A stretch of DNA of 6,469 bases, taken from assembly GCA_012512795.1 (NCBI GenBank), contig JAAZDL010000107.1:1-6469 (forward strand), in the 5' to 3' direction. The position numbers and the translations under genes are program-made. This DNA is from Mycoplasmatota bacterium (lineage in GTDB: Bacteria > Bacillota_I > Bacilli_A > RF39 > UBA660). Within the stretch, counting starts at the first letter, position 1. Every line of letters begins with the position of its first letter. The notes under the pieces were generated by a model. The model did no database searches, had not been told where the DNA came from, and was given only the letters and a program-made list of their open reading frames with translations. Shown here piece by piece: positions 1 to 6,393 of the stretch.

Positions 1-21
1 AATGCTACGAAAAGTAGCGTT
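1..21. repeat. Stem-loop at the left edge
   Basis: AATGCTAC (1-8) pairs with GTAGCGTT (14-21) around the loop GAAAA. This gives an 8-bp stem with one G-T pair and a GC-containing core, GCTAC/GTAGC. No T-run follows on the + strand, so it is not a complete intrinsic terminator in that direction. It could be the remnant of a terminator or leader structure of a gene lying left of the window. Only the pairing is seen; the role is unknown. Confidence 0.4.
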
Positions 22-36
22 AAAGTTATTAACTTT
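22..36. promoter_or_regulatory. Operator-like palindrome upstream of the XRE regulator gene
   Basis: AAAGTTA (22-28) and TAACTTT (30-36) are exact reverse complements around a single T, giving a 15-bp palindrome. It sits just upstream of two TATAAT boxes (55-60 and 62-67), where a -35 region would fall. XRE-family dimers commonly bind such palindromes at their own promoter, so an autoregulatory site is a fair inference. The sequence alone does not show binding. Confidence 0.35.
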
Positions 37-67
37 TGCTGTTATATTTTTAATTATAATATATAAT
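36..67 (+). promoter_or_regulatory. Probable promoter of the XRE regulator gene
   Basis: Two perfect -10 boxes, TATAAT at 55-60 and at 62-67, lie 25-37 bases upstream of the ATG. No good -35 box is found at 16-18 bp from either one. The best partial candidate is TTGCTG at 36-41, which is 20 bp from the second box. The -10 boxes are clear, but which one is used and where the -35 lies are uncertain. Confidence 0.4.
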
Positions 68-73
68 ATTTTT

Positions 74-83
74 AAAAGGAGAT
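74..83 (+). promoter_or_regulatory. Shine-Dalgarno site that decides the XRE start
   Basis: AAAAGGAGAT places GGAG at 78-81. The ATG at 92 is 10 bases downstream, a usable spacing. An in-frame TTG at 86 is only 4 bases away, too close for efficient initiation, so the ATG at 92 is preferred. Confidence 0.7.
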
Positions 84-91
84 GATTGTAT

Positions 92-676
92 ATGACTTTA
101 GGGGAAAAAATAAAAAGTATTAGAAAGAGGTTTGGTTTATCACAAGAAGAATTATCTGAAATTATAAATGTGTCAAGACAAGCTATTACAAAATGGGAAT
201 CTGATGCTGGATTACCAGATACTGAAAACTTAGTAGGCTTATCTAATGTATTTGGTTTAACAGTAGATTATTTATTAAATAAAGAGAATGATTTACCTCT
301 TCTAGTAATGAGAAAGGAACTTGATAAAAATAAGTATAAAAACAAGATAAGTTCTTATGAATCAATACTAATTGAATATTACCCTGAACCTTGGAAAATA
401 TATATATTAAATAGAAGCAAAAAGTTAAATAAATTAGAATCATTCTTTAATATTTTTGCTACTGGTGGTGATTATGCTTTAATCGAAGGTATAAGTGATT
501 TATCACCGTATTATTTAGTTATTAAAGACAATTTAAAATTACTAGTTAATATCAAAGACTGGGTTCTAGAGGTTACTGAGTTAGATTCTAAAGTAAATGA
601 TAGAAAGTTTATTGTTGGTAAAAATATATTTATTAAAAATAGTGAACTTAAATTAAGAATGCCTCATAAAAATTAA
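92..676 (+). CDS. XRE-family (Cro/C1-type) helix-turn-helix transcriptional regulator
   Basis: The predicted protein has 194 aa from the ATG at 92; a TTG six bases upstream would add only two residues. Residues 3-62 form a typical XRE DNA-binding domain: LGEKIKSIRK, then LSQEELSEIINVSRQAITKW (16-35) as the helix-turn-helix, then the closing segment around LPDTENLVGLSNVF and VDYLL. Residues 64-194 form a second, probably globular domain rich in charged and aromatic residues, including YPEPWKIYIL and YYLVIKDNLKLLVNI. It has no membrane segment and no peptidase motif. I recall similar tails on Bacillota XRE regulators but cannot name the family. The role is probably a repressor with a sensing domain. 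Palindromic sites lie on both sides (22-36 and 671-702), suggesting autoregulation and control of the next gene. The stop codon lies in the left arm of the second repeat. The ligand is unknown. Confidence 0.88.
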   Translation: MTLGEKIKSIRKRFGLSQEELSEIINVSRQAITKWESDAGLPDTENLVGLSNVFGLTVDYLLNKENDLPLLVMRKELDKNKYKNKISSYESILIEYYPEPWKIYILNRSKKLNKLESFFNIFATGGDYALIEGISDLSPYYLVIKDNLKLLVNIKDWVLEVTELDSKVNDRKFIVGKNIFIKNSELKLRMPHKN

Positions 677-702
677 TATATTAAATTGACAATATATTAA
701 TT
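671..702. promoter_or_regulatory. Perfect 12-bp inverted repeat bracketing a -35 box
   Basis: AATTAATATATT (671-682) and AATATATTAATT (691-702) are exact reverse complements separated by 8 bp. Their centres are 20 bp apart, about two helical turns. The left arm contains the stop codon of the XRE gene, and TTGACA (686-691) sits in the spacer and the first base of the right arm. The placement suits a repressor operator, plausibly for the XRE protein next door. The arms are A/T only, so chance occurrence in such an AT-rich genome is a real alternative. It could also form a weak hairpin in the transcript. Confidence 0.45.
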
Positions 703-714
703 GTTATGTATTAT
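686..714 (+). promoter_or_regulatory. Sigma-A-type promoter of the 151-aa gene
   Basis: A consensus -35 box TTGACA (686-691) is followed after exactly 17 bp by TATTAT (709-714). A perfect TATAAT at 712-717 overlaps but would need a 20-bp spacer. Transcription would start near 721, leaving a leader of about 27 bases before the ATG at 748. The promoter shows that this gene can be expressed separately from the XRE gene. Confidence 0.65.
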
Positions 715-747
715 AATTATTATTAAATTTAAGAGGTGGCAAATTAA

Positions 748-1203
748 ATGGAAAAGAAGTTATATTTTGCTTCAGTAAAAGGTATATTGTATCCTGCTGG
801 GAATATTTATAATCCATATTATGGCGTTTGTACTGAAGATTTGGGAGTGTTTTTAGTAACTCCTATCTATACTAGAATAAATAAAAAACTAAAAGGATAT
901 AAAGAAGTTGTGACTAATAAACCTGTTATTAAATATATGCGTGTTAGATGTGGAGATTTAAGTTCTAAAGTTGTTTTAAAAGATATATCTTCTGGAGAAA
1001 AAGATTATGAGGGAGATTTATATTGGTCTGTTCAAACAAAATATTCAGCAGAAAAAATAGTTAAGCCGGAAGAAGTGTCAGCATATTTATCAACTTCAAA
1101 AGAAGAAATGGAAAAAAGATTATCGTTTTTAAAATCAGCAGCAGCAGAAGCTCTTTATGAGTATTTAGATAAAACAGGAAAATTAGAATTAACATTAAAT
1201 TAA
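748..1203 (+). CDS. Hypothetical protein, 151 aa, family not recognised
   Basis: I do not recognise the family. The start is well supported: AGAGGTGG (732-739) lies 8 bases before the ATG, and a good promoter lies upstream. No signal peptide or membrane segment is visible, so a soluble cytoplasmic protein is likely. Residues 1-100 look beta-rich, with alternating hydrophobic and aromatic stretches (KKLYFASVKGILYP, YNPYYGVCTEDLGVFLVTPIY). They contain two cysteines, C28 and C68. Residues 107-141 look helical and amphipathic (PEEVSAYLSTSKEEMEKRL, then AAAEALYEYLDK). GC is about 28% by hand count over 781-1200, against about 21% in a 300-base stretch of the following hemW gene; this may reflect stronger codon selection or recent arrival. 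It follows the XRE gene by 71 bases with an inverted repeat over its promoter, so it may be that regulator's target. Confidence 0.75.
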   Translation: MEKKLYFASVKGILYPAGNIYNPYYGVCTEDLGVFLVTPIYTRINKKLKGYKEVVTNKPVIKYMRVRCGDLSSKVVLKDISSGEKDYEGDLYWSVQTKYSAEKIVKPEEVSAYLSTSKEEMEKRLSFLKSAAAEALYEYLDKTGKLELTLN

Positions 1204-1204
1204 A

Positions 1205-1221
1205 TAATATTTTGAATATTA
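1205..1221 (+). terminator. Weak AT-only hairpin after the 151-aa gene
   Basis: TAATATT (1205-1211) and AATATTA (1215-1221) pair around TTG, and a short T-run follows at 1228-1232. The stem has no G-C pair and the T-run is 6 bases away, so it is a poor intrinsic terminator. It is listed because nothing better separates this gene from hemW. Confidence 0.2.
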
Positions 1222-1271
1222 AACTAATTTTTATAAATTTAGAGGTATAATTTATTATATCTTTTCTTTTG

Positions 1272-1300
1272 TTGCAAAAAAATCATATATAAACTATAAT
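1272..1300 (+). promoter_or_regulatory. Promoter of the hemW-ABC exporter operon
   Basis: TTGCAA (1272-1277) and a perfect TATAAT (1295-1300) are separated by 17 bp, with an A-tract at the start of the spacer. A second TATAAT follows directly at 1301-1306. Transcription from the first would begin near 1306-1308, giving a very short leader of about 12 bases that starts at the Shine-Dalgarno GAGG (1307-1310). No operator-like palindrome is seen around it. Confidence 0.6.
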
Positions 1301-1318
1301 TATAATGAGGTAATATAT

Positions 1319-2401
1319 ATGAGAAGTGTTTATATACATATTCCTTTTTGTAATAGTATTTGTTCTTATTGTGATTTTTGTAAGTTTATCTATGTAGATG
1401 AATGGGCAAATAAATACTTGGATTTTCTTAATAGTGAAATAGAAAAATATTACGAAGGAGAAACTGTTAAATCTATTTATATAGGTGGGGGAACACCTTC
1501 TTGTTTAAGTGAAAGTAATTTAAATAAATTAATAGAAATAGTAAGTCATATTAAATTAAAAAAATATGGAGAGTTTACTTTTGAATGTAATGTAAATGAC
1601 ATTAATGAGACAAATCTATTAATATTAAAAAAAGCAGGCGTTAATAGACTTAGTATAGGTGTAGAAAGTTTTAATAAATACAATCTTAAGTTTTTAAATA
1701 GAAAGCATAATAAAAAAGAAATATTTAGAAATATAGAATTAGCAAAAGAAATAGGCTTTGATAATATTAATGTGGATTTAATGTATGCTCTTCCTATTGA
1801 GAATATGTTTATTTTAAAAAAAGATGTAAAAAATATATTAAAATTAAAACCTCAACATATAAGTACATATTCTTTAATAATAGAAGAACATACTGTTTTA
1901 AAGAATAAAAAAATCTTACCACTTGATGATGATCTTGATTTTAAAATGTATAGATATATTTGTAAAAAACTTAAGAAAAGTAACTTTGAGCATTATGAGA
2001 TTAGTAATTTTTCTTTAAATGGATATGAAAGTGAACATAATTTGACTTATTGGAATAATGAAGAGTATTATGGTTTTGGTTTAGGAGCTCATGGATATAT
2101 AAATAATATAAGATATGAAAATACTAGAAATTTCAATAAGTATTTAAATCATGAATATAGATTAAATGAGTTATTAGTATCAATTGGGGAAGAAATGGAA
2201 AATGAGTTAATTTTAGGACTTAGAAAAGTAAAAGGTATAAGTATATCTAAGTTTGAAAATAGATTTAATAGAGATATATTTGAAGTATTTAAGCTTGCTG
2301 AATCTATTGAAAAAGGGCATTTGATGAAAGATAAAGATAATATATATATTCCTGAGGATAAAATGTATGTTATGAATGATATAATAAATAATATATTATA
2401 A
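1319..2401 (+). CDS. hemW: HemW-like radical SAM protein (coproporphyrinogen III oxidase-like, putative heme chaperone)
   Basis: This 360-aa protein is close to the usual HemW length of about 370-390. The ATG has GAGG at 1307-1310 with an 8-base spacer. The N-terminus YIHIPFCNSICSYCDF carries the radical SAM cluster cysteines C11, C15 and C18 (CX3CX2C), which bind a [4Fe-4S] cluster and S-adenosylmethionine. GGGTP follows at 56-60. Further HemW-like blocks are NRLSIGVESF (109-118), NVDLMYALP (151-159), HISTYSLIIEE (180-190), YEISNF with SEHNLTYW (226-245), and GLGAHGY (254-260). The C-terminal region has the small helical domain (ELILGLRKVKGISISKFENRF) of the HemW branch. HemW binds heme and is linked to heme delivery; it is not a proven coproporphyrinogen oxidase. 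Two local differences are an extra cysteine, C21, and Glu in GVESF where Gln is usual. It is first in an operon, with the exporter gene 9 bases downstream. It is not beside lepA or hrcA as in many Bacillota. Confidence 0.88.
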   Translation: MRSVYIHIPFCNSICSYCDFCKFIYVDEWANKYLDFLNSEIEKYYEGETVKSIYIGGGTPSCLSESNLNKLIEIVSHIKLKKYGEFTFECNVNDINETNLLILKKAGVNRLSIGVESFNKYNLKFLNRKHNKKEIFRNIELAKEIGFDNINVDLMYALPIENMFILKKDVKNILKLKPQHISTYSLIIEEHTVLKNKKILPLDDDLDFKMYRYICKKLKKSNFEHYEISNFSLNGYESEHNLTYWNNEEYYGFGLGAHGYINNIRYENTRNFNKYLNHEYRLNELLVSIGEEMENELILGLRKVKGISISKFENRFNRDIFEVFKLAESIEKGHLMKDKDNIYIPEDKMYVMNDIINNIL

Positions 2402-2410
2402 GGAGAAAAG

Positions 2411-4120
2411 ATGAAAGTATTAAAGTTAATTAAGGAGTTAACTAAATATATCATTATAATGATAATTTTTTCTATTGTTCAAGTGTTTTGCGAATTGTAT
2501 TTACCTGAAATAATGAGCAATATAGTTGATATAGGTATTAGTAATTCTGACAATGCATTTATAATTAATAAATCTATTATTATGTTTACTATAACTATTC
2601 TTGGTGTTATATCTAATATAATAGTTGTTTATTCTACTTCTAAGTTTTCAAATACTTATGGTTATAAAATTAGAAAAGCATTGTATACTAAAATTAATAC
2701 ATTAAGTAAAAAAGAAATTGATTCTTTTGGAGCATCAACTCTTATTACTAGGAGTACTAACAATGTAAGTAATATTACTTCAACGTTTTCATTTGGACTT
2801 AGACTTATAATATTTGCACCTGTTATGGGACTTGGTGCTGCTATAATGGGATATAAAACTGCAAGTGTTTTAGCCCCTATTATTATAATTTCAATAACAA
2901 TATTGATAACTGCTTTACTAATAGTTTTTATTGTTGTATTTCCAAAGTTTGAATATGTTCAAAAACTTCTTGATAAACTAAATGCAACTAGCAGAGAAAT
3001 ATTATCAGGGCTTCGTGTTATAAAGTCTTTTAATAAACAGTCTTTCTTTAAGAAGAGATTTGATAAAGTTAACAAAGAAAATATGAATCTTAATATCTTT
3101 TTAAATAAAATATTATATCTTGTTAATCCTCTTATGATCTTAATAGTTAATATATCAACTATTGCTATTATTTATCTTTCTACTAACTTTCTACTTGATG
3201 GAACTCTAGAAATAGGAGCAATGATGGCATTTATTCAATATATGGCTACAGTTCTTATGAGTTTTTTAATGTTACTAGTAATTCTTTTAAATATACCTAG
3301 AGTAGTTGTTTCATTTAAAAGAATAAATGAAATTTTAAATGTTGAACCATCTATTGTAAATACTGGTAAACTTAAAATAAATACTCTTGAGAGTATTGAG
3401 TTTAAAAATGTATATTTTAAATATGATGGTGCTCATGATGACATGTTAAAAAATATAAATTTTAGAATTGAAAAAGGTGAAACAGTAGGTATTATTGGTT
3501 CTTCTGGATCAGGAAAAACTACTATAATTAATTTATTATTAAGACATATAGATGCTACTGATGGGAATATATATATAAATGGAATAGATATAAAAGAATA
3601 TGATATAGAATCTCTTAGAAAGATATTTTCATATACTCCTCAAAAATCATTATTATTTAAAGGGTCATTAAGAGAAAACTTAGCTTTTGGTTCAAAAATA
3701 AGTTCTAATGTTTTAGATGAAGTTTTAAAAACAGCAGCAATAAGTGATTTTGTTGAAAAAAACGAAGAAGGATATAACTATAAAGTTGAACAATCAGCTG
3801 TTAATCTATCTGGTGGACAAAAACAAAGAATGTCTATAGCAAGAGCTTTACTTAGTGGTGGAGAAGCATTATTATTTGATGATTCTTTTTCAGCAGTTGA
3901 TTATATAACAGATAAAAAAATTAGAAATGAAATAGAAAAAAATTATGATGATAAAATGGTTATTCTTGTAACTCAAAGAGTTGGAACAATTAAAGATTCT
4001 GATAAAATAATAATAATTGAAGAAGGAAAAATTGATTCAGTAGGAGACTATGAAACTCTTGAAAAAACTAGTAAAGTATTTAAAGAATTTATAAATTCAC
4101 AAAAAAGGGAGGTATTATAA
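2411..4120 (+). CDS. ABC exporter half-transporter, degenerate-site subunit (TM287/LmrC/BmrC-like)
   Basis: This 569-aa protein joins a membrane domain to an ATPase domain (type IV exporter fold). Likely membrane helices lie at about 13-33, 55-75, 128-148, 151-177, 237-258 and 270-295. The coupling region includes IKSFNK (204-209). The ATPase domain starts near 328, with A-loop Y338, Walker A GSSGSGKT (363-370), Q-loop Q411, signature LSGGQ (466-470), Walker B LLFDD (487-491) and D-loop SAVD (494-497). The catalytic Glu is replaced by D491 and the switch His by Q522 (VTQRVGT). Its own Walker site should therefore bind ATP but hydrolyse it poorly, while its intact signature serves the partner's catalytic site. 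Its Shine-Dalgarno AAGGAG (2400-2405) overlaps the hemW stop, and its stop overlaps the next start by one base, so translation is probably coupled. It should act in the cytoplasmic membrane as an exporter. The substrate cannot be read from the sequence; drugs, lipids or peptides are family options. Confidence 0.93.
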   Translation: MKVLKLIKELTKYIIIMIIFSIVQVFCELYLPEIMSNIVDIGISNSDNAFIINKSIIMFTITILGVISNIIVVYSTSKFSNTYGYKIRKALYTKINTLSKKEIDSFGASTLITRSTNNVSNITSTFSFGLRLIIFAPVMGLGAAIMGYKTASVLAPIIIISITILITALLIVFIVVFPKFEYVQKLLDKLNATSREILSGLRVIKSFNKQSFFKKRFDKVNKENMNLNIFLNKILYLVNPLMILIVNISTIAIIYLSTNFLLDGTLEIGAMMAFIQYMATVLMSFLMLLVILLNIPRVVVSFKRINEILNVEPSIVNTGKLKINTLESIEFKNVYFKYDGAHDDMLKNINFRIEKGETVGIIGSSGSGKTTIINLLLRHIDATDGNIYINGIDIKEYDIESLRKIFSYTPQKSLLFKGSLRENLAFGSKISSNVLDEVLKTAAISDFVEKNEEGYNYKVEQSAVNLSGGQKQRMSIARALLSGGEALLFDDSFSAVDYITDKKIRNEIEKNYDDKMVILVTQRVGTIKDSDKIIIIEEGKIDSVGDYETLEKTSKVFKEFINSQKREVL

Positions 4121-5877
4121 TGAAAAATAATAAACCTTCTATAAAAGAAACTTTATCTAAATCATTAAAACTTATTAGTGGATATAAAAAAGAGTATTTA
4201 CTAATTATATTGTTTTGTTTACTTGCGGCGTTGTTTAGTGTTCTTTCTCCTTACTTTTTAGGCTTTGCTACTGATAGTTTATATAACTCAGTAAAAAACA
4301 ATATTGATATTAATTATATTTATTTAGTTAAAATATTAACTATAGTACTTTTTTGTTATATATTTGATGCATTATGTACTTATTTTAAAAGTTATATGTC
4401 TTCTAAACTAGGTCAAAAAATAGGATATAATTTAAGAACTGAATTAATATCTAAAATTAATAAGATTAAACTTAGGAAATTAGATACTATGAAAAAAGGA
4501 GATATTATTAGTAAAATAACTAATGATGTTGAAAGATTAACTGATAATTTAACTCAAGTCATACCTGAATTAATATTTAATTTTACTTTACTTCTTGGTG
4601 TTATTATAATGATGTTTGTAATTGATATTTATTTAGCTTTATTTACTATTATAGTTATTCCTATTACTTTCTTTTTATTATCATTCATTGTTAAAAGAAC
4701 TCAAAAATATTTTGAATTAAATCAAAAATCAATAGGTAACATTAATGCTTTTATAGAAGAAAGTGTTACTAATAATGATATTATTAAGTCTTTTAATAAA
4801 GAAAAGTATTTTAACAATAAGTTTGATAAAGAAAGTAAAGAATTAGCTAATTATGGCTTTAAAAGTAGTTTTTATAGTTCTTTAGCAGTTCCTTTTAATA
4901 AAGCAATAGGAAATATTAATTATATAATTATAGTTTGTGTAGGAGCTGTTTCAGTTGTTAATGGAAGATTAAGATTAGGAGCTATTCAATCTTTCTTACA
5001 ATACATGAGAGACTTTAATAGACCAATGAATGTTATATCTCAAGTAGTAGCTAATTTGCAAATGGCTGTTGCTTCAATAGATAGAATTAATGAAATACTT
5101 GCATTAGAAGAAGAAGAAAATGGAAACATAACTAAATTTACTTTTAATGATAAAATAGAGTTTAAAAATATTAATTTTAGTTATGTTGAAGGAAAACAAG
5201 TATTAAAAGATTTTAATCTAGTTATAAATAAAGGTGAAAAAATAGCTATAGTAGGTAAAACAGGAGCAGGAAAGACTACAATAGTAAACTTACTTATGAA
5301 TTTTTATAACAATTACGAAGGGGAAATATTAATAGATGGAATAAACATTAAAGATATTGATTTAAACTCATATAGAGATAAGATAAGTATGGTGCTTCAA
5401 GATACATGGTTATTTGAAGGAACAATTAAAGAAAATATAATATTTGATCATAAAATAAGTAAAAAAGAATTAGAATATATTCTGAAAAAATCAAAAATAC
5501 TTCATATGATAGAAGGTCTACCTAAAGGGCTTGATTTTGAAATAAATGAAGAGACTAATAATATGTCAGCAGGTGAAAGACAATTATTAACTATAGCTAG
5601 GGCTTTAGTTGATAATCCTGATATACTAATTCTAGATGAGGCTACTAGTAATGTAGATACTCGTATTGAATATTTAATTAATCAATCTATGGCTGTTCTT
5701 ATGAAAAACAGAACATCTTTAGTTATTGCACATAGATTATCCACTATAGTTGAAAGTGATAAAATCATAGTTATTAAAGGTGGTAAAATATTAGAAGTTG
5801 GTTCACATAATGAATTATTAAAAAATAAAGGATACTACTATGAACTTTATAGTAGTCAATTTGATTTAAACGAGTAG
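4120..5877 (+). CDS. ABC exporter half-transporter, catalytic-site subunit (TM288/LmrD/BmrD-like)
   Basis: This 585-aa protein has a membrane domain plus an ATPase domain and is the partner of the preceding gene. Likely membrane helices lie at about 24-44, 68-88, 148-167, 168-190, 258-281 and 285-310. The ATPase domain has A-loop Y355, Walker A GKTGAGKT (379-386), Q-loop Q427, Walker B ILDE with catalytic E507, D-loop SNVD (510-513) and switch histidine H538 (IAHRLST). The signature is MSAGE (482-486) instead of LSGGQ, followed by RQLLTIARA as in TM288-type subunits. This subunit should carry the working ATP site, completed by the LSGGQ of its partner, while its altered signature faces the partner's degenerate site. 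The ATG shares its A with the upstream TAA stop (TAATG). GGGAGG at 4107-4112 lies 7 bases before the start, which supports coupled, near-equal synthesis of both halves. The exported substrate is unknown. Confidence 0.93.
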   Translation: MKNNKPSIKETLSKSLKLISGYKKEYLLIILFCLLAALFSVLSPYFLGFATDSLYNSVKNNIDINYIYLVKILTIVLFCYIFDALCTYFKSYMSSKLGQKIGYNLRTELISKINKIKLRKLDTMKKGDIISKITNDVERLTDNLTQVIPELIFNFTLLLGVIIMMFVIDIYLALFTIIVIPITFFLLSFIVKRTQKYFELNQKSIGNINAFIEESVTNNDIIKSFNKEKYFNNKFDKESKELANYGFKSSFYSSLAVPFNKAIGNINYIIIVCVGAVSVVNGRLRLGAIQSFLQYMRDFNRPMNVISQVVANLQMAVASIDRINEILALEEEENGNITKFTFNDKIEFKNINFSYVEGKQVLKDFNLVINKGEKIAIVGKTGAGKTTIVNLLMNFYNNYEGEILIDGINIKDIDLNSYRDKISMVLQDTWLFEGTIKENIIFDHKISKKELEYILKKSKILHMIEGLPKGLDFEINEETNNMSAGERQLLTIARALVDNPDILILDEATSNVDTRIEYLINQSMAVLMKNRTSLVIAHRLSTIVESDKIIVIKGGKILEVGSHNELLKNKGYYYELYSSQFDLNE

Positions 5878-5884
5878 GTATTTT

Positions 5885-6331
5885 ATGAATGAAAATTATT
5901 ATTTAGCTTATTTAAATGATTATGCTACTACAGATGAAAATCATCCAATTGTATATACTAGAGATCTATATAGTTGTATAGCTATATTTATGCATGAAAA
6001 ATCAAAAACAACTTTATTTCATATTGAGTCTTATAAAGATGGAGAAATTAAGATAGATATATTAAATGATTATTTAAAAAATACTGACGGAAAAGAAATA
6101 AATGCTAGTATATTTAAAGCTCGTAATAGTAGTGATACTAATATTAATATAATTATTACTTTAATTGAAAAGAATAATATTAGTTATACTATCAATGATG
6201 CTTATGTAAGTTTATCTAATGAAACTACAATAGGATATAACGCTAACGATGATGTGTATTATGGTATTACTATGGATAACGGAGTACCTATATTTGATGA
6301 AATAAATATTACTACTGACAAACACTTATAA
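5885..6331 (+). CDS. 148-aa protein with possible CheD/CNF1-like deamidase fold
   Basis: I cannot assign this by overall similarity, but the layout recalls CheD, the chemoreceptor glutamine deamidase. YTRDLYSCIAIFMHE (24-38) resembles the CheD TxxLGSC segment, with T25 and C31 six residues apart. H46 (LFHIE) follows 15 residues after the Cys. From memory, Thermotoga CheD uses Thr21, Cys27 and His44, the same order with a similar spacing. Downstream, INASIFKARNS (72-82), NIIITLIEKNNISYTINDA (about 88-106) and a beta-rich tail also follow the CheD pattern of AKIFGGA, a helix, then strands. The CheD Gly-rich motifs are not conserved, so this would be a distant relative with an unknown substrate. 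No signal peptide or membrane helix is seen. It starts 7 bases after the ABC stop behind a weak site (TAGGT, 5875-5879). It is the last gene before the terminator, so it is probably co-transcribed with the exporter. Confidence 0.8.
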   Translation: MNENYYLAYLNDYATTDENHPIVYTRDLYSCIAIFMHEKSKTTLFHIESYKDGEIKIDILNDYLKNTDGKEINASIFKARNSSDTNINIIITLIEKNNISYTINDAYVSLSNETTIGYNANDDVYYGITMDNGVPIFDEINITTDKHL

Positions 6332-6360
6332 AAAAACAGGCTTATGCCTGTTTTTTATTT
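6331..6360 (+). terminator. Intrinsic terminator of the hemW-exporter operon
   Basis: AAAAAACAGGC (6331-6341) pairs fully with GCCTGTTTTTT (6346-6356) around the loop TTAT. The 11-bp stem has a GC core (CAGGC/GCCTG) and a built-in T-tract. It begins at the last base of the stop codon of the 148-aa gene and cleanly ends the operon. The flanking A- and T-tracts would also let it work on the opposite strand. Confidence 0.93.
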
Positions 6361-6393
6361 ACACTAATTTTACAAAAAAATGATGAATAACTA

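Noticed and set aside
1..21. Left-edge stem-loop as a + strand intrinsic terminator
   Set aside because: No T-run follows the stem on the + strand, and the upstream gene is outside the window, so only a stem-loop is reported.
86..91. TTG start two codons upstream of the XRE ATG
   Set aside because: It lies only 4 bases from GGAG, while the ATG at 92 has a workable 10-base spacing and begins at the usual position before the HTH domain.
243..443. Minus-strand open frame of 66 codons inside the XRE gene
   Set aside because: It is a shadow of an AT-rich coding region, with no Shine-Dalgarno site, no promoter and no recognisable protein.
1241..1251. AGAGG followed by TATAAT between the 151-aa gene and hemW, as a small gene start or extra promoter
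   Set aside because: No ATG or usable reading frame follows the AGAGG, and no -35 box lies about 17 bp upstream of this TATAAT.
2149..2454. Minus-strand open frame of 101 codons across the hemW/ABC junction
   Set aside because: It overlaps conserved hemW C-terminal sequence and the well-supported ABC start, and the low-complexity Ile/Ser/Phe/Asn translation is what antisense of AT-rich genes gives.
3023..4802. Shared 15-base string AAGTCTTTTAATAAA in both ABC genes as a possible repeat element
   Set aside because: It encodes the same KSFNK coupling motif in two paralogous proteins, and the flanking DNA diverges, so protein conservation explains it.
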